A stretch of DNA of 64,000 nucleotides from Bradyrhizobium sp. CB1717. Lineage in GTDB: Bacteria > Pseudomonadota > Alphaproteobacteria > Rhizobiales > Xanthobacteraceae. The notes under the pieces are model-generated. The model was not told the DNA's origin and did no database searches. It saw nothing but the letters and a program-made list of their open reading frames with translations. The stretch spans positions 4,278,001-4,342,000 of the forward strand of contig NZ_CP121666.1 in NCBI RefSeq assembly GCF_029714325.1. Direction: 5' to 3'. Shown piece by piece: positions 1 through 7,774 of this stretch (the stretch's first letter is position 1; each line of letters starts with the position of its first letter). The translations under genes were made by a program, and so were the position numbers.

Positions 1-287
1 CGCGTGAAGGTGACACCCTTGGCCTTGATCTCGGCGGCAACAGTGTCGATGTCCTTCACGGTCAGGCCGAAATGATCGAGACCCTGATGCGGGTGCGGGG
101 GCGGCGGATTGACGGCATTGTCGCCCTCGAGCGGGGCGATGAAGATTTTGGCGCCGCCGAGGTTCACGTCGATTCGTCCTGGCGCGCGCACGATCTCGCC
201 ACCCAAGATGTCCCGCAACCAGGCCGCTGTGGCCTCCGGATCGGGGCTGCGCAGATGGACGTGATCCCAAGTGACGGCGATTGGCAT
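1..287 (-). CDS. VOC (glyoxalase/bleomycin-resistance) family protein, C-terminus cut by window edge
   Basis: The first 95 residues are visible; the rest lies beyond base 1. The sequence opens MPIAVTWDHVHLRSPDPEAT, the usual beta-strand and DHVHL metal-ligand motif of a vicinal-oxygen-chelate half-domain (His9/His11), and has a second LDHFGL motif near residue 72. VOC proteins bind a divalent metal and act as lyases, dioxygenases or resistance proteins; the substrate here cannot be told. The ATG at 287 follows a GGGAGA ribosome-binding site and ends before a divergent gene. The nearby Pro/His-rich loop (residues 61-68) is typical of small lactoylglutathione-lyase-like members. Confidence 0.85.
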   Translation of the reverse strand, partial: MPIAVTWDHVHLRSPDPEATAAWLRDILGGEIVRAPGRIDVNLGGAKIFIAPLEGDNAVNPPPPHPHQGLDHFGLTVKDIDTVAAEIKAKGVTFT

Positions 288-469
288 TTCATAGTCTCCC
301 AACGGGGTCTTGCGAATTGCGGCGCATGTTAGCGGCACCGGCCGGTGGTCGCCACCGTGCCTGCCGACTCGCCTGAAGCGCGGGAACCTTAGTTCCTCTC
401 CCGGGTTAAGGTAAGCAGGTGGTCTGTTCGTCGTGCAAACGCAGCTCGGCCGCCATCGGTGATGCATCC

Positions 470-1060
470 ATGGGCACCAGGCTTGACCGGATCAGGTTGG
501 AACGCTTTGCCGGGACCGGCGAACGATTGGCGCGAGCCGTGACGGCCGCGAGCGTCTCGTTTGGCCGAGGCTTGCTGTGGCTGCTGGCGGCCATCATCGT
601 CGGATGCGGCATCTGGATGCTGCTGCCGCTCTCCAAGGGCAATAGCACCGAGCCGGTCAAGTCGGACCTCAAATCAGACTTCAAGTCAGACTTGGCCGCC
701 GTCGAACCGGCTGCTCCGGGCGATGCCGCAGCGGCGGTTCCGCCGACGGCCGAAGCTCAGGCTGCGGCCGAGCTCGATCATCTCAGGATTTCATCACAGA
801 CCTGGCGTCGTGGCGGCCTCGGCTCGAAGGCGCTGGTGACGTTCACGCTGCGAAACGACAACGACTATGCCGTAAGAGATGTCGAGATCGTCTGCGCCTT
901 CGTGCGTCGCGACGGCACGCCTCTCACCGTTCGCAGCCGCGTGCTGACCGACACCGTCAGCATGAAGAGCCGCAAAACCTTCGCCCGTATTCCGGTCGGG
1001 TACGTCAACGTTAATGCCGATCAGGCGAAGTGCTCGCTGGTTGCGGCACGGCGGGCGTAG
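470..1060 (+). CDS. Single-pass membrane protein with C-terminal FxLYD-like domain, hypothetical
   Basis: The product has about 196 residues: a basic N-terminus, one hydrophobic helix at about 35-55 (rich in Leu/Ile/Gly, with a Cys), a low-complexity linker with three tandem KSDL/KSDF units and Ala/Pro runs, then a folded domain from about residue 95. That domain (LVTFTLRNDNDYAVRDVEI and following) looks like the immunoglobulin-like FxLYD domain of exported proteins. A GTG at 419 with an AAGG eight bases upstream is an alternative start that adds 17 residues; the choice is uncertain. The function is unknown. It is divergent from the VOC gene and followed by another membrane-anchored protein on the same strand. 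Confidence 0.7.
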   Translation: MGTRLDRIRLERFAGTGERLARAVTAASVSFGRGLLWLLAAIIVGCGIWMLLPLSKGNSTEPVKSDLKSDFKSDLAAVEPAAPGDAAAAVPPTAEAQAAAELDHLRISSQTWRRGGLGSKALVTFTLRNDNDYAVRDVEIVCAFVRRDGTPLTVRSRVLTDTVSMKSRKTFARIPVGYVNVNADQAKCSLVAARRA

Positions 1061-1231
1061 AGGCCGGCGTTCTGCAGTAGCGGAAAAGTTACCGTTTCCA
1101 GCCCTGTTCTGGCCTTGGCCAAAAACTTGGCGTCGCCATTTGAACCGAAGGGCAGGGCCAGGAACCAATCAGAGTATCGCCTGTTAAGGCGGAGAGCCCA
1201 CGCGGGGATTGCGGGGGGCGGAGTGCGGCCA

Positions 1232-1732
1232 ATGCCCATCTTTCGGTATTTCATGTTCGTCGGCGGAGCGTTGCTGACACTGCTGTTTGCGGTGAACTTC
1301 GTAGTGCCGGCCTCGCCCGTGACGCCAGCCGTCGCGACCGCAAGCAACGACCAGCCGTCGATCCGGATCCGGTCCGATCGCCATCTGCCCGAGCGTGTCG
1401 TGCTCGACACCAGCCAGCCGACGATTGCCCCGCCTGCGGTGAAGACCGCCGCTGTGGCGGCGCCGCAGCCGCCGGATACCGCGTCGGCAGCGGCCCTCGC
1501 GGAGATGTCGGCCAAGGCGCGGGTGCGCGAGACCTTTGCCCAGTTTACGCCTGGCTCGAAGGCCGACGCCGCCAAGAAGCCGCAGGCCCAGGCTCAGCCC
1601 AAGCGTAAGGTCGCCAGAGCGCATCCGGCGCCGCAATATTATGGCGGGCCACAATATGGCGGGCCGCAGTATGGCCGACCGATGATGGTGGCACAGCAGC
1701 CGCATTTCGGCCTCTTCAACACGACCTGGTGA
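1232..1732 (+). CDS. Membrane-anchored or exported Pro/Ala-rich hypothetical protein with YGG-repeat tail
   Basis: The product has about 166 residues. Residues 7-26 form a hydrophobic segment (signal anchor or uncleaved signal), followed by an Ala/Pro-rich middle, a Lys/Gln-rich stretch and a C-terminal tail with repeated QYYGG/QYGG/QYGR units. The ATG at 1232 is preceded by a purine-rich GGGGGGCGGAG and the hydrophobic segment begins at once, so this start is preferred over upstream in-frame codons. No family is recognised. Tyr/Gly tails like this recur in small cell-envelope proteins of Bradyrhizobium. A terminator follows at once. Confidence 0.7.
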   Translation: MPIFRYFMFVGGALLTLLFAVNFVVPASPVTPAVATASNDQPSIRIRSDRHLPERVVLDTSQPTIAPPAVKTAAVAAPQPPDTASAAALAEMSAKARVRETFAQFTPGSKADAAKKPQAQAQPKRKVARAHPAPQYYGGPQYGGPQYGRPMMVAQQPHFGLFNTTW

Positions 1733-1746
1733 CAAGCCGGCTGTGA

Positions 1747-1777
1747 CCCGCCTCCGTGGAGGCGGGAAGGGCTTTTT
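1747..1777 (+). terminator. Rho-independent terminator
   Basis: A perfect 9-bp stem (CCCGCCTCC with GGAGGCGGG) and a 2-base loop are followed by AAGGGC and five Ts. It lies 14 bases after the stop of the upstream plus-strand gene. Confidence 0.8.
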
Positions 1778-1887
1778 ATTGGCCAGCCTCTCTGCTAATT
1801 CGAACCCGTCCGAAGGCCGTCCGGTGCGCTGGCTCGCCAGCCACGGTCCGGCGCTTCGCGGCTAACGGCCCAATCCTTAGGGCCAGG

Positions 1888-1964
1888 GCGCTCGTAGCTC
1901 AGCTGGATAGAGCATCGGATTTCGATTCCGAGGGTCGGAGGTTCGAATCCTTCCGAGCGCGCCA
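1888..1964 (+). tRNA. tRNA-Arg (anticodon TCG)
   Basis: This is a complete 77-base cloverleaf. The acceptor stem GCGCTCG pairs with CGAGCGC, the discriminator is G, and the 3' CCA is encoded. The D arm contains TAGCTCAGCTGGATAGAGCA. The anticodon stem TCGGA/TCCGA encloses the loop TTTCGAT, giving anticodon TCG (bases 1922-1924), which reads CGA. The T arm contains GGTTCGAATCC. No duplicated 3' end that would mark an integrated element was noticed downstream. Confidence 0.95.
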
Positions 1965-2034
1965 ACCCCGCCGGTGTTACCGCCATAATTCCGGGCGATG
2001 CCGAGACCGGACGTCCGTCGTCCCGCTTGCGGAG

Positions 2035-2997
2035 TCAGCCTGCCGAAAGACCGCTCTGCCGCCCGCGCGCCAGCGTGTCCGAGGGGGTCTCGTGGAAGGT
2101 CGCACGGTAAGCCGCGGCGAACTCGCCCATGTGGTGGAAGCCCTGGGCACGCGCGCAGGTGGCCACGGTGGCACCGCCGCCCTTCAGGAGCCGGGCGCGG
2201 GTCGCCCACAGTCGCTTCAGCCGAATGTACTGGTGCAGGCTCATGCCGCGCACCTTGCTGACCGCGCCGCTGAGCGTCCGGACCGAGACGCCGAACTCAC
2301 CGGCGAGATCGGCGGTATAGATCGGAGCGGTCGGATAGGCTGCGACGTAATCGTCGATCCGCTGTACCAGCCTGGTCGACCGCCCGCTCAGGACCGAGGT
2401 GCACCGGTCCGGGCCCGTACCGATCCGAAACAGATCGTCGAGCGCGAGCAGCAGGCCCTCCTGGAGATGGGCAGCGGCCTCGGTGGTCTCGAACAGGAAC
2501 GGCTGCATCGACGCGGTTCGCAGGATGTCAAGCACGAGCTGGCGCGTATGGAGCAGGGCGGGCCGGTTTGCGACATAGGCCCGCAAATCGTCGGCGTGAT
2601 CGAACCAGCCCCGGTCTTTCAGGCCGGGCGAAAGGATGATCATCGCGTAATGATTGGTCTGGGGTTCGACGAAATGGCACTCGTCGTTGCCGCGGAGCGC
2701 AACGAAGAAGCGGGCGTCGAGATCCATGCCCTTGGAATTGGCCTGAAGGTCGTCGGTCATCGACAGGATCACCATGCCGCCCGGCATGCGATAGGCGGTG
2801 TCGAGGATGCGCGCGAAGGACCTCATCACGATGATGCGGCATGCCGGCAAGGAGACGACGGCGCGGGCGGCCGCGAAGTTCACAACGTCGAGCGGAATGC
2901 TTCTCGCATCCTCCATCGACTCGATCGGCCGAAAGGCATCGACGTCGGCAAAGCCGATCAGTTGAAGCGCCGAGGACGGGACGAGGGCATCGAACAT
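2035..2997 (-). CDS. AraC-family transcriptional regulator
   Basis: The product has about 320 residues. The last ~100 residues carry a two-helix-turn-helix AraC/XylS DNA-binding domain (IYTADLAGEFGVSVRTLSGA, then SLHQYIRLKRLWATRARLL and a GF-HMGEFAAAYRATF second helix). The N-terminal ~200 residues are an AraC ligand-sensing-type region with no clear cupin motif. An in-frame TTG at 3030 would add 11 residues; the ATG at 2997 is preferred on codon type, although its ribosome-binding site is weak. It stands alone between tRNA-Arg and small genes, so its target is not evident. Confidence 0.85.
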   Translation of the reverse strand: MFDALVPSSALQLIGFADVDAFRPIESMEDARSIPLDVVNFAAARAVVSLPACRIIVMRSFARILDTAYRMPGGMVILSMTDDLQANSKGMDLDARFFVALRGNDECHFVEPQTNHYAMIILSPGLKDRGWFDHADDLRAYVANRPALLHTRQLVLDILRTASMQPFLFETTEAAAHLQEGLLLALDDLFRIGTGPDRCTSVLSGRSTRLVQRIDDYVAAYPTAPIYTADLAGEFGVSVRTLSGAVSKVRGMSLHQYIRLKRLWATRARLLKGGGATVATCARAQGFHHMGEFAAAYRATFHETPSDTLARGRQSGLSAG

Positions 2998-3143
2998 GCG
3001 TCTGGCCGGTTGCCGCAATGTGACAATCAAATGAACGTCAGTACATTGCCATCAATGGCGAAACATCCCGCCTCAGTAAACTGGATTCCGGGCCGTAGTA
3101 TTGCGGACATCATGCCATGAGGTGCGTCTGATCATTGTCACCG

Positions 3144-3317
3144 TCAACGGTCCCGGCTCATTGGTTGGCCGGTGACGAGGTCGATGAAATGGAGGCGCGT
3201 GCAAGCGGGACAGGCGAAGGACTCGAAGCTTCGCCCTTCCGGTCTCTGCTGCTTTTCCAGATGCGTCTGCACATTCATGCCCGTCTGAGGGCATCGAAAA
3301 ACGATCAAATCGGCCAT
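3144..3317 (-). CDS. Small zinc-ribbon-like protein, 57 residues
   Basis: A short gene starting ATG at 3317 and encoding MADLIVFRCPQTGMNVQTHL and following. It has Cys9 and a CPAC pair at Cys36/Cys39, spacing that could form half a zinc site, then FIDLVTGQP. The codon use and charge pattern look like a real protein, and I recall similar small proteins in Bradyrhizobium genomes (memory, not a search). The ribosome-binding site is weak. The gene is often hidden because its frame continues open into the neighbouring secreted-protein gene on the same strand. Function unknown. Confidence 0.6.
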   Translation of the reverse strand: MADLIVFRCPQTGMNVQTHLEKQQRPEGRSFESFACPACTRLHFIDLVTGQPMSRDR

Positions 3318-3421
3318 CGTCGCAGGATGACGGCGCGGCTGATTTTCTCTTTGATCTAGATCAGTTTTGGAATGGCTCCAGGCGGACCGAACGCGCGGCC
3401 AAGGGCAATTCGGGATCTCGC

Positions 3422-3450
3422 AAAAGCGAAGGGGCCCCGAGGGCCCCTTC
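3422..3450 (-). terminator. Rho-independent terminator for the Tyr/Gly-rich secreted protein gene
   Basis: A perfect 10-bp stem GAAGGGGCCC/GGGCCCCTTC has a CGA loop. On the minus strand it is followed by TTTT (complement of 3422-3425). It starts four bases after the stop codon of the gene ending at 3454. Confidence 0.8.
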
Positions 3451-3453
3451 TGA

Positions 3454-3732
3454 TCACCAGCGGCGGTAGCCGTAGTATCCATAGCGTGGTCCGTAGGCAC
3501 GGGGCCCATACCCATAATATCGGGGCCCGTAATACGGCCGCGGGCCGTAATACCCATAATAGTTCGGACGCCAGAAACAGCGCCCCCAGGCGTCGCAGAC
3601 CATACGGACCTGCTCGACGTCAGAGACCTGCGGGACCGCAGGTGCAGGCGCAATGGGCATGGCGGACGCCGCCGGCGATGCCGCAAGGGCACCGAACATG
3701 GACGCGACGACGAGGCCAATCTTGAGATTCAT
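3454..3732 (-). CDS. Small exported Tyr/Gly/Pro-rich protein
   Basis: The product has 92 residues. Residues 1-24 are a standard Sec signal peptide ending AASPAASA. A short linker with a Cys pair (VCDAWGRCFW) follows, then about 35 residues made almost only of Tyr, Gly, Pro and Arg (PYYGPRYYGYGPRAYGPRYG). It is expected in the periplasm or at the surface. Such GYR-rich small proteins are common in Bradyrhizobium; their role is not established. The ATG at 3732 follows GAGGAAGA. Confidence 0.8.
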   Translation of the reverse strand: MNLKIGLVVASMFGALAASPAASAMPIAPAPAVPQVSDVEQVRMVCDAWGRCFWRPNYYGYYGPRPYYGPRYYGYGPRAYGPRYGYYGYRRW

Positions 3733-4056
3733 GATGTCTTCTTCCTCCGCTTACGCAATACAGGATATCGAAGCTGTTCTGATCAAATTGTGGCGGAACC
3801 AAAATGTAATGCTGATGAACACATCTTCAGCCACTCCGCCGCGGGCCTGATCCAGCTCCATCAGACTACCTCGGCTTTGCGCTCCTGGCCATGCCGCGCC
3901 TGTCTTGCGTGACACCGCCACCATCCTTGATCCTGCGCAAGTCGCGCCGGCGGCTTCGTCCCTAGTCTTGTCGCCGTGGGCAGTCCTTCGCGGAATGCGA
4001 AGCGCGTCAGGCGGTTCGCATCGGTCCGGAGCCCACTGTTTGTTTGGAGCTGTGCA

Positions 4057-4518
4057 ATGGACAAGATGAGAATTGACAAGGGTGACTGGCTGGTCGTTTG
4101 CGACGGGCGCAAGGCGCTCATTCTGGAAAACCTCGGCGACGAGATGTTTCCGAACCTCCACACCAGGGAGGTGCACGAGCAGCCCAATCCCTCGACCAGC
4201 GCACAAGGAAGCGATGCGCCGGGCCGGTTGCATGGCACAGCCGGCGGCGCACGCAGCTCGGTCGAGCAGACCGATTGGCACGACGAGGCCGAGCGCGCCT
4301 TCCTGCGGAGCCTCGCCGGCCGGCTCGACGCCGCGGTCAGTTCGGGCGAGACTTCGGCCCTGACCATGGTGGCCTCGCCGCGGGCGCTCGGCATGATCCG
4401 CGCCGACTATTCCGACGTCGTGCGCAAGGCGCTTCAGGGCGAGGTCGGCAAGGACCTCGTCAAGCTGCCGGTCTATGAGATCGAGAAGCAGTTGCTGCGG
4501 TCGGGCGCCGCGAAATAA
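4057..4518 (+). CDS. Host attachment protein family (Host_attach/AtsA-like)
   Basis: The product has about 153 residues. The N-terminus DWLVVCDGRKALILENLGDE, the middle WHDEAERAFLRSLAGRLDAA, the region LTMVASPRALGMIR and the ending GEVGKDLVKLPVYEIEK are the conserved blocks of the host-attachment/required-for-attachment protein family known from plant-associated Rhizobiales. The family was named for attachment phenotypes; the biochemical function is unclear. The ATG at 4057 (MDKMRIDKGD) follows TTTGGAGC and is preferred over an upstream in-frame start. It is a single gene facing a convergent secreted-protein gene. Confidence 0.85.
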   Translation: MDKMRIDKGDWLVVCDGRKALILENLGDEMFPNLHTREVHEQPNPSTSAQGSDAPGRLHGTAGGARSSVEQTDWHDEAERAFLRSLAGRLDAAVSSGETSALTMVASPRALGMIRADYSDVVRKALQGEVGKDLVKLPVYEIEKQLLRSGAAK

Positions 4519-4548
4519 GGACGCCCGCAGCGGACGCGCTGGCGCCCC

Positions 4549-4812
4549 TCAGTAGCAGGGGTGCCGGCGGCGATCCTGGCCGATATAGGCGGCCGAGCTC
4601 TGGTAGCAGTGGTTGGTTGCGGGCCCGTCGTAATAGGCGAAGGTGCCGGGGGTGAGGCCCGGGCCGTAATTGTGCAGATAGCTGATCGGGTAGGGTAGCG
4701 GGTTGACGTAGGAGCGGTGATACCGGTGATGTCCGTTTGCTTCCGCAAGGCCAGGGGCCAGGATTGCGGCTGACAGGGCAGCAACTGCGGCTACAAGCTT
4801 CAACTTGCTCAT
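4549..4812 (-). CDS. Small exported hypothetical protein
   Basis: The product has 87 residues. It starts with MSKLKLVAAVAALSAAILAP, a Sec signal peptide probably cleaved after about residue 24 (GLAEA). The mature part is rich in His, Tyr, Pro and Gly, with two Cys near the end (NHCYQSS and HPCY) that could form a disulfide. The ATG at 4812 has a CGGAGAATCGAG ribosome-binding region just upstream, so the in-frame ATG eight codons earlier is rejected. Function unknown. Confidence 0.75.
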   Translation of the reverse strand: MSKLKLVAAVAALSAAILAPGLAEANGHHRYHRSYVNPLPYPISYLHNYGPGLTPGTFAYYDGPATNHCYQSSAAYIGQDRRRHPCY

Positions 4813-5103
4813 CTCGATTCTCCGGAACCCGCGCAAATAGCTCAGCCGTTATAGCCATTTCGGGCCGCGAGGGCACCCGTCAAGCGGCCGGAATCAGGGG
4901 CTAATCCCACCGATTCCCGGGTGGGTGTGACAGAATTGCCGGAAGTGCGGTCGAACTCTGCCCATTTTTGGCCTTTTCGGGATGCTTAACGAATTCCCCA
5001 CACAAGTATGACCAAGAAGAATTCGGTTAGAGATTCCTGCCGGTCGCCTGGGGTGCTCTTTGAGGCCGGCCCGTCCCCGCAAGGTTTTCACCGTCACCTC
5101 GTC

Positions 5104-5550
5104 ATGCGCATCACGCTTCTGAGCCTGCTGTTGCTCTGCTTCGCCGCCACGACGCCGGCGCGGGCCGAACTGCACATTACCCGCGACCATGGCGGCTATG
5201 TCGAGGAGTACAAGGCCAAGTACAAGCGCGTCCGCGAAAAGGGCGAGCGCGTCATCATCGACGGCATCTGCAACTCGGCCTGCACGCTGGTGCTTGGCAT
5301 GGTGCCGATGAACAAGATCTGCGTGACCCCGCGCGCCAGCCTCGGCTTCCACCAGGCCTACTACGACAAGGCCTTCACCTTCGGCATCAAGGTCACCAGC
5401 ACGGAAGGGACGTCCGACCTGATGTCCTACTACCCCGACACGGTTAAGGACTGGATCCGCCGCAATGGCGGGCTCACCACCGACATGAAGAAGATCAAGA
5501 ACGGTGTCGAGCTCTGGAAGATCATCGACCCCTGTCCGGAAGAATGGTGA
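5104..5550 (+). CDS. Exported ClpP/crotonase-fold-like serine protease-type protein
   Basis: The product has 148 residues. Residues 1-21 are a signal peptide. After a charged helix comes VIIDGICNSACTLVLG, then SLGFHQAYY. The NSACT serine (Ser58) and the downstream GFHQA histidine (His83) match the catalytic Ser/His layout of small periplasmic ClpP-like proteins (COG3904 type). A catalytic acid is not obvious by eye. Two further Cys (KIC, DPCPEEW) may form a disulfide. The ATG at 5104 is chosen because the signal peptide begins there. It is a stand-alone gene with no obvious partner. Confidence 0.75.
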   Translation: MRITLLSLLLLCFAATTPARAELHITRDHGGYVEEYKAKYKRVREKGERVIIDGICNSACTLVLGMVPMNKICVTPRASLGFHQAYYDKAFTFGIKVTSTEGTSDLMSYYPDTVKDWIRRNGGLTTDMKKIKNGVELWKIIDPCPEEW

Positions 5551-5645
5551 GCGGCTGAGCTGAACCGCCGTCCGTCGCAGCGCAGCATCGCCGAGCAAGA
5601 AATTCGCATTGCCGCATAGGCCCCCATGGGGCAATGAGGGCGGCA

Positions 5646-6518
5646 ATGAGCCATAATCAAGAAGCCCTGACCGCCCGCGCCGCGCCGATCCTGTTCGTGC
5701 TGCTCTGGAGCACCGGATTCATCGGCACCAAATACGTCGTCAACAATGCCGATCCCTTGACCTATCTCGCCATCCGCATGGCGATCGTGGTCGGCCTGAT
5801 GGCGCTCATCGTCGCGATTGCCCGGCCGAAATGGCCTGACCGGATTGGCATCGCGCACAGCGCGGTCGCGGGCATCCTCGTCCATGGCTTCTATCTCGGC
5901 GGTACCGCGATCGCGATCGCGCATTCGATTCCGGCCGGGCTCTCCGCGCTCATTCCGGGCCTGCAGCCAATCCTGACCTCGACCATCGCCAATCGCTGGC
6001 TCGGGGAGAAGGTGACGCCGGTGCAATGGGCCGGCCTCGTGCTCGGTCTCGGCGGCGTGGTGCTGATCCTGCACAACCGCCCGATGACCGGCGAAGCAGG
6101 GCTTGGCTGGCTCGCCTCAGTTGTCTCGCTGATCTCCATCACGCTCGGCACGCTCTACCAGCGCCGCTATTGCAATCACATCGACTGGCGCGCCGGCAAT
6201 CTCGTGCAGTACGTGTCCGTCACCATCTTCTTCGCGATCGGCGCCTTCCTGTTCGAGGACCGCGTGGTGCACTGGACGCGGGAGTTCGTGCTCGCGCTGG
6301 CCTGGCTCGCGGTCGCGCTCTCGATCGGATCGATCGGGCTGCTGTACTGGCTGATCCGCCACGCTGCGGCGACGTCGGTGGCGAGCCTATTCTACCTCGT
6401 GCCCGCGGTGACCGCGCTAATGGCCTATCTGCTGTTCGATGAAAAACTCGATGCACTGGCGATTGCCGGCATGGCGATGTGCGCAGCTGCGGTGTTCGTG
6501 GTCAACCGGCGGTTCTAG
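5646..6518 (+). CDS. EamA/DMT-family transporter
   Basis: The product has about 290 residues, almost wholly hydrophobic, with ten predicted transmembrane segments in two five-helix EamA repeats. The first begins FVLLWSTGFIGTKYVV and the second WLASVVSLISITLGTLYQRR. The conserved GLSALIPGLQPILTSTIA and SLFYLVPAVTALMAYLLFDE blocks are typical of drug/metabolite transporters in the inner membrane. The substrate is unknown. The ATG at 5646 follows GAGGGCGGCA; an ATG four codons upstream is less well placed. Confidence 0.9.
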   Translation: MSHNQEALTARAAPILFVLLWSTGFIGTKYVVNNADPLTYLAIRMAIVVGLMALIVAIARPKWPDRIGIAHSAVAGILVHGFYLGGTAIAIAHSIPAGLSALIPGLQPILTSTIANRWLGEKVTPVQWAGLVLGLGGVVLILHNRPMTGEAGLGWLASVVSLISITLGTLYQRRYCNHIDWRAGNLVQYVSVTIFFAIGAFLFEDRVVHWTREFVLALAWLAVALSIGSIGLLYWLIRHAAATSVASLFYLVPAVTALMAYLLFDEKLDALAIAGMAMCAAAVFVVNRRF

Positions 6519-6615
6519 GCAGATGGACCGGTACGGCGGAATACATCCCTGACGTGCGCGTCGCGTCCGTGTTAGGCTGAGCACATTTCAGCTTTCCCTT
6601 TCACAGGTGATTTCC

Positions 6616-7353
6616 ATGAAGAAGGCGAGACGTGCGCTGCTTGGCCGGTCCCTGAAGCCGGTCCGGATTGCCTGCATCAACTACGCGGAGGAGTCGATCA
6701 GCGGCCGCAAAATGGCCGAGCTCACCGCGGCACTGCAAAAATGCTACGACAAGCATTTCCTGCCGGTGTGGGGCTATCCTGTCGACCTTTACGTTACCCG
6801 CAACCCGAGGCCGACCGACTGGCAGCTGGTCTATTTCGACGACGCCTCGCACAAGAACATGCTCGGGCGACACGAGCTGACCCATCGCGGCCAGCCGATC
6901 TCAAAAATCTTCGTCAAGGCACTCGGCGATGAGCCGCTCAGCGTAGCGGCCTCGCATGAGCTGTTCGAGATGGTGCTCGACCCCATGGCCAATCTCTGGG
7001 CCGACAAGAACCCGAACACGCAATACGCCTATGAAGTCTGCGACGCCGTGGAGGAGGACTCCTTCCGCGTCGGCCGTTTCGAGATGTCGAACTTCGTCTA
7101 TCCGTCCTGGTTCGAGCCGTTCAAGCATCCGCGCGGCACCAAGTTCGACCACAAGGGGACGCTGAAGCAGCCGTTCTCGATGACCGAGGGCGGCTACGTC
7201 ATCAAGAAAGTCAACGGCAGGAAGGTGATCAAGGCGTTCGGCTCGCCGGCAAAGCGGCGGCGCTTCAATAGCGAGGACCGGCGCGGTCATCGCAGCGAAT
7301 TCCGCGATCCGCAAGGCGAGCATCACCCGGGCCGGCGCGCCGCCAAAAAGTGA
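6616..7353 (+). CDS. Putative metallopeptidase-like protein, unrecognised family
   Basis: The product has about 245 residues. After a basic N-terminus comes a compact domain with LSVAASHELFEMVLDP (His114-Glu115, downstream Asp), which resembles an HExxx-x-D zinc-peptidase active site, then YAYEVCDAVEEDSFRVG and FVYPSWFEP. Proteins with this SHE-E-DP pattern occur in phages and bacteria as uncharacterised proteins. The last ~40 residues are very basic (RRRFNSEDRRGHRSEFRDPQ), which suggests nucleic-acid contact or disorder. The ATG at 6616 follows ACAGGTGA. It could equally be a structural protein; catalysis is an inference. Confidence 0.6.
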   Translation: MKKARRALLGRSLKPVRIACINYAEESISGRKMAELTAALQKCYDKHFLPVWGYPVDLYVTRNPRPTDWQLVYFDDASHKNMLGRHELTHRGQPISKIFVKALGDEPLSVAASHELFEMVLDPMANLWADKNPNTQYAYEVCDAVEEDSFRVGRFEMSNFVYPSWFEPFKHPRGTKFDHKGTLKQPFSMTEGGYVIKKVNGRKVIKAFGSPAKRRRFNSEDRRGHRSEFRDPQGEHHPGRRAAKK

Positions 7354-7420
7354 GGGTAAGGTATCGCAGGAGCCGTCTCCGGGCGCGCCCGCACCCGGAG
7401 ACATGCGCCTCGCGCCGCGA

Positions 7421-7708
7421 TCAGCGCTTGGACTTCTTGGCCTTCTTTTTCTTCTTGGCGGCCTTCTTCGCGGATTTCTTCACCGCTTTCTTCGCGGTCT
7501 TCTTGACGGCTTTCTTCGACGACTTCTTCGCGGCCTTCTTCGAAGACTTCTTGGCCTTCTTTGCCTTCTTCGGCGCTACTTTCTTCGCAACCTTCTTGGC
7601 GGCTTTCTTCACCGGCTTGGCAGAGGTGACTGCGGCGTCGTTGGTTGCTTCCACGGCGCTGGTCATCGTCTCCATCGCCTGTTCGGCGATCGGCTTCTCG
7701 TCGTCCAT
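7421..7708 (-). CDS. Histone H1-like Lys/Ala-rich DNA-binding protein
   Basis: The product has 95 residues. The first ~33 are acidic and neutral (MDDEKPIAEQAMETMTSAVE); the rest is a run of KKAAKK, KKSSKK and KKAVKK units, more than 40 percent Lys. This is the composition of bacterial H1/Hc1-like proteins and AlgP-type tails, which coat DNA non-specifically. The ATG at 7708 has GGGGGAC just upstream. The low-complexity DNA (repeated CTTCTTCGC on the plus strand) is prone to repeat-length change. It is convergent with the metallopeptidase-like gene and lies next to a photolyase gene on the same strand. Confidence 0.8.
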   Translation of the reverse strand: MDDEKPIAEQAMETMTSAVEATNDAAVTSAKPVKKAAKKVAKKVAPKKAKKAKKSSKKAAKKSSKKAVKKTAKKAVKKSAKKAAKKKKKAKKSKR

Positions 7709-7774
7709 ATCGTCCCCCACGGTTTGTATGGAGCGATGACGATAGCTGGTTTCACAATTGTGTCAAAGCAACGC

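Noticed and set aside
1888..1964. tRNA-Arg or tRNA-Leu as an integration (att) site of a genomic island.
   Set aside because: I looked for a repeated 3' tRNA end, integrase or phage genes within the window and saw none.
1756..3120. A 454-codon plus-strand frame crossing tRNA-Arg and the AraC gene.
   Set aside because: It reads through a tRNA and opposite an AraC gene with a clear DNA-binding domain.
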